A DNA stretch of 64,000 nucleotides, taken from Ovis canadensis (Eukaryota; Chordata; Mammalia; Artiodactyla; Bovidae). Below the pieces are notes generated by a model that was not told the origin of the DNA, ran no database searches, and saw only the letters and a program-made list of their open reading frames with translations. A program made the position numbers and the translations under genes. The DNA is taken from positions 209,001,501 to 209,065,500 of the forward strand of contig NC_091246.1 of NCBI RefSeq assembly GCF_042477335.2, read 5' to 3'. This document shows positions 25,601 through 34,061 of the stretch, in pieces (the first letter of the stretch is position 1; the number at the start of each line of letters is the position of its first letter).

Positions 25601-28600
25601 CTTCAGTAGGGCCGGTGTTTTGAAAGCGTGTGTTTTGCCCAATAACCCACCAACGATGAGTTGAGTGATCTCATGCAAATTATTTAACTTCCTGAGTCTC
25701 AATTTCCTCTCTGTAGAAGGTGACCACAAAAACAGGGTTTTCAGAGAAATACAGGGATGAATCACCAGAAGGGAAGGTCTCAGCCTGAGTCCTAGGTTGG
25801 GTCACTATAGGATTCAGACACACCTGGGGTGTGTCAGAAGGTGAGGGGCTGCCTGGTGGGAAGTCACCCTTCACACATGGGTTCCAGTAACAGCAAGCAT
25901 GAGCGGATGGGAAAGAGATGTAAGTGTCGCTCTGGTTTATCACTCCAGCTCAGGACACCAGGCACCCCTGCTTGGGGTGGGGAAGAAGAGTCCATGATAA
26001 AGCAGATGGTAAAATCTAAAGGGAGTGTCACCACAATCCCCAGGAGACAAGAAGACTGCAAACTGAAATCAACAGATTCGGGAGAGTGGGCTTCAACAGT
26101 TTCAATAGCAACAGGAAGTGGGACTGGAGGCTTCTGGGCAGTTTTTGAGTGAAACTAAAGTAGTGGTCACGCTGGTGCCATTAGCAAGGGTTTCAGCAAG
26201 GTCTGAAATTAAACTCACCACACAGGGCATAGCAGGCTCTGGTGGAAATTGCTGGTGCCCCCTAGTGGAGCAACCCACTCCAGTACTCTTGGCTGGAACA
26301 TCCCATAGATGGAGGAGGGTGGTAGGCTACAGTCCATGGGGTCACAAGGAGTTGGACACGACTGAGCGACTTTACTTTCTTTCTTTCCTAGTGGAAAAGA
26401 TAGTAGCATTGAGCATGCCAGAGATACCCAGGGAGCTCCTGGAAATTGACTTAGGCCTGAAGATCAAACCAGTCAGTCTTGAAAGGAAATCAACCCTGAA
26501 TATTAATTGTAAGGACTGACGCTGAAGCTGAAGCTCCAATAATTTGGCCACCTGATGTGAAGAGCCAACTCATTGAAAAAGACCCTGATGCTGGGAAAGA
26601 TTGAGAGCAGGATGAGAAGGGGACAACAGAGGATGAGATGGTTGGGTGGCATCATTGACTCAATGGACATGAGTTTGAGCAAGTTCTGGAAGATAGTGAT
26701 GGACATGCTGCAGATAAATGGGATTGCAAAGAGTTGGACATGACTGAGTGACTGAACAACAATTAGAGAAAGGACTTGAGTTCCTGGCAATTATGGATGA
26801 GGATGGAGTCAGAGAAATACAACGGGGTGACCACAATCTTATCTGCAGAGCTGTTGCTTGGGCAACCTGGCTCCCATGAGTCAAGAACTTGGCCCCTTGC
26901 CTGGAACATAGCAGGTCATCTGAAGCTATTGGTCTTTCCCCTTCCCATAGCTCACTCAAGGACCACTCACCAATTTTTGGGCAGAACGATGGTCTCTGTT
27001 CATTTGCTCTATGATCACTGTCAGCTCTGAGATCTGTTCTTTGAGGTCGGCAATGATATCAATCCTGTGGGACAAGTAACCCATCACCCACAGAGCTTCC
27101 AGGCTGTGCCGGCCAGGGCTCTCCCTGAGCATGACCGGCTCTGGCCCAGTGAGAGCCAGGCTGTGTTCTGCACTTCCTCCATCATCATGGGGTAGGGGTG
27201 CAGAGGCAGAGGGTGGGCTGGGAGAAGGAAATTTGGCAGTAAGGTTGTTGAGCTCAGACACAGCCCTTTTGGGTAGACTGGCCAGAAGCGAGTAGGGGTA
27301 ATTTGGTGACTCACTAGATTAGAAGAGAAAGAGGAGGATGTCAGAAATCTATTAGGGTTTGACCTTGACTCAGTAAAGATAGTTGAAATGGAGGAGGGAG
27401 AAGATCAGAGGATTAGGAAATGAGTTGGGGGGAATAGAATTGATGCTGACAGTGACTCATAGACAAGGAATGGGCTGGAAACAGGACAAAGAAGGGATTT
27501 AAGAGTGTGGCTTTCAGACTAGATTATGGATTTTTGCGTTTCTGGAAGAAAGCGAAAGTGAAAGTGTTAGTCACTCAGCTTTGTCCAACTCTTTGTGACC
27601 CCATGGATTGTAGCCCACCAGGCTCCTCTGTCCACAGAATTCTTCAGGCAAGGATACTGGAGTGGGTTGCCATACCCTTCTCCAGGGGATCTTCCTGACT
27701 CAGGGACTGAATCCAGGTTTCCTGCATTGCTGGCAGACTCTTTACTAAGGGAAGACCTGAATGGTCTTCACAGACAAGGAATGGGCTGGAAACAGGATAA
27801 AGAAGGGATTTTAGAGTGTGGCTTTCAGAATAGATTATGGATATTTGTGTTTCTTGGGCCCCCATGAAATCTGTAAGATTATTCATGAAATCTGTAAGAT
27901 TATTCGGCGCTCTTTGGTTGAGCTGGAGTTAACAGGGTGGCAGGCAGTGCAGCAGACATGAGGTCCTTAATTCAACAGGTCGAGAAAAGAAGAAAGAGGA
28001 TGTAGGAGGAGATGGGGAAAGATGAGATATGAGTTAGAGATTCAGGACGAAAAATGAAAAGGATGTGGGGACTGACTTTATATGGTCCTGGAGGATGGGG
28101 AGTGGGTGAGCCTTGAATGACAGAGGGGGTGGCGTAGGCTCAACTGGAATGGAATCAGGCCAGAGTCTTACACACCGCATCTCTCAGAGGCATTACTGAG
28201 TGTTGTCTTTGGACATAAGGAAAAAGATGCAGACTTGGGCTTCCCAGAAGTCCTGACTTTACTCTCAGTTCTCATTCTTCAAATTCAGACAATTGTATGA
28301 CTATTTCATCTACTCATTACCTTCAGGAACAACTACTCTCCTTTAGGATGAGTGACACCAACCCAGTCATTTTCCAGATCAGCTGCCTGACTCGTCCGTC
28401 CATCCTCCTGACTCCAGTGGGCTCTGAGCAGAGAGGTGGGTACAGAGAGGTGCCAGCACAGGGCTGAGTGAAGGGACACTGTGGACTGGGTGGCAAGTGA
28501 GGGTTTGTCCTTGGGACAGGAGGGGAGAAGTCTGGGGAGCTGGAGGGAGTTCAAGGGCATTACCTGGAAATTTTGACTTTGCCCATGTCCTCCGATTCTG

Positions 28601-31600
28601 AATGTTTTTTCCTATCAAACATCTCATCTCCCAAGGTGACAGAAATCTGCTCCCTGTTCCGAATGAGGCGGTAGCCAGGTGACACGTTTATCACTTCCTG
28701 GGCATCAAGGTAGAATGTGAGGTCATATTGCAGACTTGGAGTGTTGGGATTGCTCCAGTATTCCTCTAGGGCCTTACTCACATCTTAGACCCACGAGGTG
28801 GGGTGTTCCCCTGTAGCCTCCCCTAGTTCCCTCTCTCCTGAAACCAAATCGCAAGACTCAGCTGGTCCCTGGGTGTCCTCATAGGCTTTTTCAAACCCAA
28901 CATGTGCAAAACCCAAATGCTGACCCCTGCTCCCCCACTCTGCCTCTGAGCCCTGCTCCTCTTCTGCAATCTCCTTCCAGATGCCAGGAGGCAGCTGGGC
29001 GTTGTGGACGCTGCTCAGGTTTTGGAATTAGATGGGCCTGAGTTTAAATCCTGATTCTGCCAGTAGCCACAGTTATTCAGCATCTCTGAGCTTCAGTTTG
29101 CTTATCAGAAAATGAAGGTAATAACTCTTCATCAAAGGGCTTTTTTGATAAATAAACAAAATAACACATGAGAAAATACCTAGCACAACTGTGAGCAAAA
29201 CAAAACAAAACCCTCAAAATTCTAGTCAGTTCCACCAAATCATTCATCTGGGCAGGGCAACCATCCAGTGTGGACCAGGATAAGATGTACAGTCTTTTTT
29301 AAAAAGATTTTTTGATGTGGCCATTTTTTTTTAAATAAAAAAGTAGTTATTGAATGTGTTGTATTGCTTCTGTTTTATGTTTTGGTTTTTTGGCCCCAAG
29401 GCATGTGGGATCTTAGCTCTCTGACCAGGGATTGAACCGCACCCCCTGCATTGCAAGGCGAATTCTCAAGCACTGGACTGCAGGGCTGGTCCCAGATGTA
29501 CTGTCTTGAGCTGTGCAGGACACCCTGTAGCATCTGTTACCTCCTAACTCTGCCTCAACCTCATCCTCTCTTCACCACACCCCTGCCCCTCATGTGGTCC
29601 AAGGCCGCTGTCATCTTGCTCCTTGGCTCTGCTGATCTCTTCTCAGTTGGCCTCTCTGCCTTTAGTCTGGCTCCCCTAAAGTTCATCATCCTCTCCACCT
29701 AGAGGGCTATTGTATTTTTGTTTATTTTTTTTTTTCCTGACCATCAAGAGACTGTGTGATCTTCATATAAGACAGGTGGAGCCGGGGAAGAGAGGCAAGG
29801 AAAATAGATATAAGCAGAGAGTGTGAAAAGGGCCAATCATACCCCACTGGAGGGCATTTTCTAAAAATGTAAACCTGACCTGTGTCAGACCCCTAAAGGC
29901 TTCCAGACACCAAGAGAACTAGGTCTAAACTCCCAGGCAGGTGTCACGTCCTTCCGGGTTTGGTCCCATCTCTTTCTCCAGCACCCTCCTGTCCCTGCTC
30001 CTTTCCTCTCATCCTCCCATCCCGGCTCCTCTCAGGTGCCCTGGTGGTCTGTCCCCTTGTCTTTGTGGGTTCCCAAGTGCAGCAGAGGGTTTCTCGCATC
30101 TGGGCTTAAGCTGTTCCCTGGCCCAGACTGATTACCACCATCTGGTTTCTGCGGGAGACTCACCTCACCCTACTCCCTACAAGGCAGCCGAAAGTGGTTA
30201 ATGAAGTGCCTTCTCTAGGATCCGGCTGAGCTGAGTTCAAGCCCTGGTTCTACCCCTTACCAGTGACACATTAAATATGATCTTGACAGATGCTCCTCAG
30301 GGGATCATTGCACAGATTCGAGGAGGTGAGTGTGTGTAAAAGATCTATGTCTTCACATAGCGGGTCTCAATAAATGTTAGCCCCACTGCCCTCTTCCCAG
30401 TTTTACTCACATTAGGTAATTTATTGCTCTCCTCTTGTTTTCCTAAATGGACTTTCATTCTGTAAGAGAAAGGCATGCTTAGAAAGCAGTCGGGGGAAAA
30501 AGGAAGGTTGGTACACAGATTGTGATGAAATGATAGGTAGTAAAAAAGTAGGAAATCAACCCATCACTAGCCTAATAGTAGAACCATTCCTAAAACAAGG
30601 GCCTAGAAACTTGATATGAAGATCCAAGTACTCTTCTATGAGCCGGTGCCTAAACTTCAATGCACGTGCTTTTTAGTGACATCATTGCTGTGTCTGCACA
30701 ACTGCCTTTCTTCCTGTTTGTACTGGAGATTGGTGTTCTGGGAACCTGAAAGTGCCCAGGGTTAAATAAATTCAGGGTAAGCAAAGTGTTACTGTTCCGA
30801 GACCTGGTGTTAACCCTGATTATAATTAATATTTTTTTTCCAGATACAGAAACATGAGCATAGGGTCAGGTACTCAAATGTCATAAGAGTATTTGCAGGG
30901 GAGCTTACCTGGGATGTTGGAAGAGTCGAATAAGAGTAACTACCTTCTGCTATGGTGGCAAGCAACGCAAACTGGATTCTATCACTCTACTCAGAATCCT
31001 CAGACGGCTTCCTATGTGTTATGGACTAAATTGTGTCCCTCCCATAATTCACCACATTGAAATCCTAATACCTGCCATCCCAGAATGTGACTGTATTTGG
31101 ATTTACGAACTTTAAAGAAGTGACTGAGTTAAAATGAGGCCATTAAGGTGGGCACTAATACCATTTTCCTGGTGTTCTTGCAAGAGAGATTAGGACTCAC
31201 AGAACCCTGGATGTGTACACACAAAGGAGAGACCCAGTGAGGGGGTGGCAAGTGGGCAGCCATCTGCAAGCTAAGGAGAGAGTCCTCACCAGAGATCAAC
31301 CCTGCCAGCATCTTGATCCTGAACTCCCAGCTTCCAGAACTATGGGACAATACATTTCTGCTGTTTAAGCCACTTAAGTCTGTGGTTTTTGTTGTGGGTG
31401 GCCCCAGCAGTGAATACACCATCCCTTTTGGAGTGAAAATCAAAGTCCTTATAGTGGCCAGCATACTTCCCTGTGAGTTTCCCACTGTTATTGTAACAAA
31501 TTACTATGAATTTAGTGGCTTAGAACAACACCTTGCTATGTTTAGTTCTGAAGTCAAAGTCTGAAACGGGTCTTCCTGGGCTAAATCCGAGGTGTTGGTA

Positions 31601-33603
31601 TGGCTGTCTTCCTCCTGGAGGCTCTGGGGGAGAATCTATTTCCTTGCCTTTTCCAGCTCCTAGAAGCTGCCCCTGCTCCTAGCAGCCTCATCCTCTGTCT
31701 TTCAAAGCCAACAAGGTCATCAGTCCAGCCTGTGCTTCTGTCGTCACCTCTCCTTCTCTGGTACACTGTCTCCTTCTTTCATAGGTAAGGAATTTTACAT
31801 TTACAGTAAGTCCACCTTTACATTACATCCTGGATAATCCAGCATGATCTACCAGCTACTGAGCAACCTAATTCTACCCGCCACCTTCATTTCCCCTCAG
31901 CAAGTAACAGAACAAAGTGACGGTTTCCAGGGATTAGGACGTGGACTTCTACGGGGAGGTAGGAGGGTGATTGTTACTCTACTGACTGCATTCAGCATCC
32001 CTGCAACTTCTTTGAGCTTATTTCCCTGCACTCTCTCCTCCCTTCCTCCACTGGCCCCACGTGGGCCTTTTGCTTTCCAGGAAACATCAGATGTGCCAAG
32101 CAAATTCCCACCCAGGGCCTCTATATTCACTGTTTCCTTTGCCAGGAGTGCTTGACCCCAGTGGTCAGCGCAGTTCCTACTGACCTCTTACCCAGGGATT
32201 GCCCTGATCTCTCTGTGCAAAATTACAACCCCACCCTCACCATCCCCTCCTCCCTATGCCTGCACTGTTTTTTCACATAGTGGTTGCAGTCTTTGGATGG
32301 ATGTATATGTTCATGGTCATCTCCCCAGCCCTCCCCACTAGAATGCAAGTCCAAGAGAGCAGAGACTTTGGCCATGTTCATTGCTGTCCCCCTGCACCTA
32401 ACTCAAAGTCTAGCAAATAGCAGGTGCTCAGTAAATGGTTTCCAAATAAATAAGTAAATAGAATACAAAGTGTGATGCAAAGGCCTAAACCTAAATTACA
32501 CTAGATAAGCTTAAAAATGTGAATGAAAATTTTAATTGATGAATAAAAACAGAGCTGCAATCTACAGAAATCCTTAGACATAGCAAAGTAATCAAGAAAA
32601 GGATGAGTGCACGCCATAAATCCATGGGAGGCTTTTGGTCAAGGACGTGAGTGGGCATTCAACGCTTTTAGGGCAGGGAGGGGCTCTCTGGGGCACCCTG
32701 CTGAGAATTCTTTGGAAGTGACTTTGAAAGCAGTGAGGGCAAAGGGCCACAGAATCCACCTGTAGGAGCTGAGGTTTGGGGGAAATCCCAGGGCATTCCG
32801 GCATTTCTCTGACACACTTGAGAGCGGTTACCTCAAGTCAGGAAACGTTGTAAAGGCCCAGAAGGGAGATTATTTTATTTACATACCTCAAACCGTTCCT
32901 GTCCCATGGACGTGAAAATACTTACTTTGGGGAGACAACAGGTTTGGTTATCGGTTGGGCATAATTTTGTTTTTTTCCAGCTGGAGGAAGAGGAGAGAGC
33001 CTGACAGTGAAAAAGGAAATCATGAGAAAGAGAAAACTGGAAATTCAGGAAACTGCTTTAGCACTCTCAGGAAAGGGAGACCTCCACAGTGACCCCAAAT
33101 TGGAAGACACAGTCTGCCAATGGGAATCTTTATAATCAGGATGGTCTGGGGAACCTCAGGCCGATGACCCTGGCACTTGTTCACTGACCAGGGGTTCCTG
33201 GGCTGCAGTCCTCTAGTTCCAGAAGCTCTTTGACCCGCATGTGGGGGGCCCTGCCATGGCCCTTTCCCTCCTGTGCTTACTCTGCAGATTCCTCATTGAA
33301 ACCGCACTCCGCCCCTGCTGCCCTGTCCAGAGTGCTGTGCAGCCAACAGGTGAGCAAAGCCGGGCTTTCTGGCCGCTTTGGGATTTTGCTGCCAAGCTGA
33401 CTGTTTTGGAAATCTTTTGAGAGAAAGATGGCTGCCCTACTCCACAGAACCCAAGCCCTCAGGCCACACTCCATCCTGGATAATCCTTACTTGGGCTTCA
33501 CCGAGGAGGTCTTGCTTGGTGGCTGAGGGGTCTTGATTAGCTTTCGAGGCCCCAAGTTCCAGGGATCCCAGCAGGTGCAGTAGATGAGGGGGTTGGGGTA
33601 CAT
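7540..33603 (-). CDS. FLACC1: FLACC1 (ALS2CR12) gene body, 14 coding exons, C-terminal exon unresolved
   Basis: Flagellum-associated coiled-coil protein, known in mammals as a testis-expressed protein of the sperm tail. I located 14 exons on the minus strand, each bounded by AG/GT: 33603-33491, 32980-32926, 30949-30909, 30459-30407, 28783-28564, 27064-26971, 24962-24901, 23302-23205, 21806-21754, 20688-20589, 14602-14499, 11288-11226, 7856-7767 and 7649-7540. Their phases join without a stop if exon 4 uses the downstream donor. They total 1256 nt, 418 codons plus 2 nt. The product starts [12 protein letters not shown], has a globular stretch (exon 5) and then long charged helical segments (exons 6-13) typical of coiled coil, with no signal peptide or membrane segment. 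TRAK2 lies upstream on the same strand, as in human 2q33. The last exon is uncertain: reading on past 7540 meets TGA at 7532-7530, and a phase-matched exon candidate is at 311-395. Identification rests on recognised peptide segments plus synteny. Confidence 0.86.
7767..7856 (-). CDS. FLACC1: FLACC1 coding exon 13
   Basis: 90 nt, phase 0 to 0, acceptor TTCTTACCCAG, donor GTGAAT. Encodes [20 protein letters not shown] and [10 protein letters not shown]. Joins exon 12 directly in frame. Confidence 0.85.
8140..8345 (+). repeat. Old L1 3'-end fragment
   Basis: Resembles the old mammalian L1 3' UTR module (AAAAGACCAGTGGTGGCCAGG ... CTGTATGATGCTGCAGTGG). Contains a G10 homopolymer at about 8247. 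A sister copy is at 23700-24320. Confidence 0.6.
8674..8882 (+). repeat. Bov-tA SINE
   Basis: GGGGGCTTCCCAGTGGCTCA head through GTCAGACATGACTGAG tail. Confidence 0.9.
8965..9330 (+). repeat. Probable L2-type repeat
   Basis: Contains the ATTTATTCATTT ... GGCAGGCACCATTCTAGG and CAAAAATCCCTCCCTTCACTG motifs typical of the old L2 3' region. Diverged; boundaries approximate. Confidence 0.45.
9458..9520 (-). repeat. Bov-tA/BOV-A2 fragment
   Basis: Short piece containing GTGTTAGTCACTTCCGTCGT and GACCCCATACACTGTAGCC. Confidence 0.6.
9711..10059 (-). repeat. CHR-type SINE (tRNA-Glu derived)
   Basis: Minus-orientation copy, from the T-rich tail (9665-9720) through GGCTGTGCTGGGTCTTTG to the head complement GAGCCACCAGGGAAGCCC. 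Confidence 0.85.
10337..10445 (-). CDS. Candidate unplaced exon (109 nt)
   Basis: Acceptor TTGAATTCAG, donor GTAAAC. Phase 2 to 0 gives 36 open codons ([20 protein letters not shown]...). Exon A at 10628-10661 (34 nt, phase 1 to 2) would join it, but exon 12 of FLACC1 leaves phase 0, so neither joins the main transcript without another exon. Product not recognised. It may be an alternative exon, an exon relic or chance. Confidence 0.3.
10628..10661 (-). CDS. Candidate unplaced mini-exon (34 nt)
   Basis: Acceptor TTCCATTTAG, donor GTGAGTT; open in phase 1 to 2 ([10 protein letters not shown]). It joins the 10337-10445 candidate in phase, giving a 46-codon open stretch. No recognised homology. 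Confidence 0.2.
10868..11094 (-). repeat. Bov-tA SINE
   Basis: Complement of the standard body (CAGTCGTGTCTGACTCTT ... GAGCCACTGGGGAAGCTC). Confidence 0.9.
11226..11288 (-). CDS. FLACC1: FLACC1 coding exon 12
   Basis: 63 nt, phase 0 to 0, acceptor TTCTTTTTAG, donor GTAAG. Encodes [20 protein letters not shown] plus E. Confidence 0.87.
12400..12537 (-). repeat. Bov-tA fragment
   Basis: GCTTCTGTCATGTCCAACTC ... GGGTTTCCATGCCCTTTTC, minus orientation, inside the old L1. Confidence 0.8.
12581..12700 (+). repeat. CHR-type SINE fragment
   Basis: AGTCCCTGGCAGTCCAGTGG ... GGTCAGGGAACAAAGATGC, ending in an A-rich tail; inside the old L1. Confidence 0.7.
13195..13715 (+). mobile_element. BovB LINE, 5'-truncated 3' end
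   Basis: CTTGGAAGAAAAGCTGTGACC through GAGATGGTTGAATGGCATCA to a worn tail near 13710; frame broken. Confidence 0.88.
13867..14087 (+). repeat. Bov-tA SINE
   Basis: GGGCTTTCCTGGTGGCTCAG head to GACTGAGCAACTAACAC. TACATGG flanks it on both sides as a possible short duplication. Confidence 0.9.
14499..14602 (-). CDS. FLACC1: FLACC1 coding exon 11
   Basis: 104 nt, phase 1 to 0, acceptor CTCCACAG, donor GTAACT. Encodes [20 protein letters not shown] and [12 protein letters not shown]. Flanked by a plus-strand SINE (13867) and a minus-strand SINE (14823), an inverted pair. Confidence 0.86.
14823..15053 (-). repeat. Bov-tA SINE
   Basis: GTTGCTTCAGTTATGTCTGA ... GCGCCACTTGGGAAGCCCC, minus orientation. 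Confidence 0.9.
15529..15798 (-). repeat. BOV-A2 SINE with target-site duplication
   Basis: Dimeric element (two GACCCCATRGACGGCAG-type blocks) in minus orientation. Flanked by a 13-bp duplication with one mismatch, AAYGACCTGGGCT at 15516-15528 and 15799-15811. Confidence 0.92.
15980..16194 (+). repeat. Bov-tA SINE with target-site duplication
   Basis: Complete element flanked by perfect 13-bp repeats TTTGTTAAAGTCA at 15967-15979 and 16195-16207. Confidence 0.95.
16334..19996 (+). mobile_element. L1 LINE, 5'-truncated within ORF2, with 11-bp target-site duplication
   Basis: Starts inside the endonuclease domain. A 540-codon frame (16424-18046) retains the endonuclease C-terminus ([21 protein letters not shown]) and RT motifs ([14 protein letters not shown]; the catalytic box [10 protein letters not shown]). 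An indel near 18025-18046 shifts the frame; the rest continues at 18047-18780 and 18942-19343 with further breaks. The 3' UTR starts near 19675 and ends in an A-rich tail. GAAAAAGCTCA occurs at 16323-16333 and 19997-20007 as a perfect target-site duplication. It lies in the FLACC1 intron between exons 10 and 11, antisense to the gene. Cannot transpose by itself. Confidence 0.95.
20589..20688 (-). CDS. FLACC1: FLACC1 coding exon 10
   Basis: 100 nt, phase 0 to 1, acceptor CCCCAACAG, donor GTGAGT. Encodes [20 protein letters not shown] and a Glu/Arg-rich helix. The L1 at 16334-19996 sits in the intron downstream. Confidence 0.88.
21290..21490 (+). repeat. Old L1 fragment
   Basis: TTTTTGGATGGCAATTTGG and CCTTTTGACCCAGTGTTCTG match the L1 ORF2 C-terminal region; A-run at the end (21472-21484). 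Confidence 0.55.
21754..21806 (-). CDS. FLACC1: FLACC1 coding exon 9
   Basis: 53 nt, phase 1 to 0, acceptor TGTTCTCAG, donor GTGAGA. Encodes [18 protein letters not shown], which joins exons 8 and 10 in frame. Confidence 0.86.
21920..22110 (+). repeat. Possible MER5-like DNA transposon remnant
   Basis: AGAAATCAGATGCCTGGACC and CACCCTGAACCCACTGAGTC recall the MER5/MER20 class of hAT remnants. Diverged; family not certain. The 60-codon frame here is not a gene. Confidence 0.4.
22211..22560 (+). repeat. L1 3' UTR fragment
   Basis: Shares the GTATGCGAGACAGCAAAAGA and GAGGGAGAGGGTGGGATGAT blocks with the 3' UTR of the 16334-19996 element, then a different terminal part ending in AATAAA-rich tail. 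An AAAAATCT repeat at both ends is a weak possible duplication. Confidence 0.8.
22870..22990 (-). repeat. MIR SINE
   Basis: Core CCCAGGTGGGGAAACTGAGACTC is characteristic of MIR; orientation inferred from that core. Confidence 0.65.
23205..23302 (-). CDS. FLACC1: FLACC1 coding exon 8
   Basis: 98 nt, phase 2 to 1, acceptor GGCCCCACAG, donor GTAAGG. Encodes [20 protein letters not shown] followed by [11 protein letters not shown]; strong coiled-coil composition. Confidence 0.88.
23700..24320 (+). repeat. Old L1 3' region split by a CHR SINE
   Basis: L1-like 3' sequence (TGTATGATTCCAACTGTATG; AGGATTTTTAGGGCAATG) is interrupted by a plus-orientation CHR SINE at about 23955-24155 (GACTTCCCTGATGATCCAAT to the AAAAGAAAAG tail) and resumes at AACCTAAATGAAGACTTTGG. 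Confidence 0.7.
24901..24962 (-). CDS. FLACC1: FLACC1 coding exon 7
   Basis: 62 nt, phase 0 to 2, acceptor CATTTCCAG, donor GTATGC. Encodes [20 protein letters not shown]; helical and charged, continuing the coiled coil. Confidence 0.87.
26268..26392 (+). repeat. Bov-tA SINE, 3' part
   Basis: CAACCCACTCCAGTACTC ... GGACACGACTGAGCGACTTT; lacks the tRNA head. Confidence 0.8.
26471..26762 (+). mobile_element. BovB LINE, short 3' end
   Basis: Final 290 bases of BovB (AAATCAACCCTGAATATT ... GACTGAGTGACTGAACAAC). Confidence 0.85.
26971..27064 (-). CDS. FLACC1: FLACC1 coding exon 6
   Basis: 94 nt, phase 2 to 0, acceptor TGTCCCACAG, donor GTGAGT. Encodes [19 protein letters not shown]..., the start of the heptad-type coiled coil. 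Confidence 0.88.
27552..27757 (-). repeat. Bov-tA SINE
   Basis: GAAAGTGTTAGTCACTCAGC ... TGGCAGACTCTTTACTAAGG. A unique segment beside it is repeated (AGGAATGGGCTGGAAACAGG at 27467 and again at 27777), suggesting a local duplication around the insertion of more than 60 bp. Confidence 0.88.
28564..28783 (-). CDS. FLACC1: FLACC1 coding exon 5
   Basis: The largest exon found, 220 nt (phase 1 to 2), acceptor GGTCTAAG, donor GTAATG. Encodes [16 protein letters not shown]... and then the conserved segment around [16 protein letters not shown] and [13 protein letters not shown], the least coiled-coil part of the protein. Confidence 0.85.
29020..29160 (+). repeat. MIR SINE
   Basis: TGAGTTTAAATCCTGATTCTG and CTGAGCTTCAGTTTGCTTAT are the standard MIR blocks. 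Confidence 0.75.
29310..29490 (-). repeat. CHR-type SINE fragment
   Basis: T-rich tail, then GGCATGTGGGATCTTAGCTC and GACCAGGGATTGAACCGCAC, minus orientation. Confidence 0.7.
30407..30459 (-). CDS. FLACC1: FLACC1 coding exon 4 (donor ambiguous)
   Basis: Acceptor TTCTCTTACAG; frame reads [16 protein letters not shown]. The best-looking donor (GTGAGT, intron from 30410) leaves phase 0, which would put exon 5 into a stop. A donor 4 nt downstream (GTAAAA, intron from 30406) leaves phase 1 and joins exon 5 correctly, so the end is set at 30407. An unseen small exon between 30406 and 28784 is the alternative. Confidence 0.6.
30909..30949 (-). CDS. FLACC1: FLACC1 coding exon 3
   Basis: A 41-nt exon (phase 0 to 2) with acceptor ..CCACCATAG and donor GTAAGC. 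Encodes [13 protein letters not shown] plus a split codon. It is needed to bring exon 4 into its open frame, which supports it, but it is short and could be missed or alternative. Confidence 0.55.
31020..31795 (+). repeat. Two adjoining old interspersed repeats
   Basis: 31020-31400 begins GTTATGGACTAAATTGTGTC and ends CAGAACTATGGGACAATAC; 31480-31795 contains ACAAATTACTATGAATTTAG and GGAGGCTCTGGGGGAGAATC. Both are widespread mammalian repeats, but I cannot name the family with confidence. Confidence 0.5.
32220..32450 (+). repeat. L2-type repeat
   Basis: CACTAGAATGCAAGTCCAAG ... GCACCTAACTCAAAGTCTAGC ... AGTAAATGGTTT is the usual L2 3' terminal pattern. Similar weak L2-like sequence is seen at about 29870-30150. 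Confidence 0.55.
32926..32980 (-). CDS. FLACC1: FLACC1 coding exon 2
   Basis: Acceptor CTTCCTCCAG, donor GTAAGT. The 55 nt enter in phase 2 and leave in phase 0, giving about 19 residues (NWKKTKLC...). The other two frames are less suitable; one stops after ten codons. Placement rests on splice sites and phase, since the peptide is poorly conserved. Confidence 0.65.
33491..33603 (-). CDS. FLACC1: FLACC1 coding exon 1 (start codon)
   Basis: Opens with ATG at 33603-33601 and encodes 37 codons plus 2 nt beginning [15 protein letters not shown]. The donor is GTAAGG at 33490. Cysteine- and proline-rich, unlike the rest of the protein. Exit phase 2. Confidence 0.88.
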
Positions 33604-33851
33604 GGCAGGTCAGGGGCTGTCTTGGCTGCTTGGTCGGCAGGCCCTCACCGAAGGGGGAAACAGCAGCAGAGTTACACTGTTGAGAGTCAGAGCAACAACG
33701 CTTAGAGATGAATTGGGAAGAACCCAGGGAAAGCCCAAAGCACAGATGACAGATTCTGGAAGCTGTCAGGGTGGTACAGGGTCTCGAACATAGCGCAACA
33801 CCTCACCTCTGGCCACCCAGGAGATCTGACTTGAACGCTGTTTAACATTTG

Positions 33852-34061
33852 ATGTTGTTGTTATTTAGTCGCTCAGTCATGTCCGACTCTTTGCAACCCC
33901 ATGGACTGCAGCCTACCAGGCTCCTCTGTCCACAGGATTTCCCAGACAAGAATACTGGAGCGGGTTGTCATTTTCTTCTCCAGGGGATCTTCCTGACCCA
34001 GGATCAAACCTGCATCTCCTGCGTTGGCAGGCAGGTTCTTTACCACTGAGCCACCTGGGAA
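33852..34061 (-). repeat. Bov-tA SINE
   Basis: GTTGTTATTTAGTCGCTCAG ... CCACTGAGCCACCTGGGAAG. MIR-like sequence follows at about 34110-34180. The rest of 33604-34917 shows no recognised gene. Confidence 0.9.

Noticed and set aside
30905-30950. Exon 3 as a chance splice-flanked stretch
   Set aside because: Rejected as chance because its phase (0 to 2) is exactly what links exon 2 to exon 4, although support is modest.
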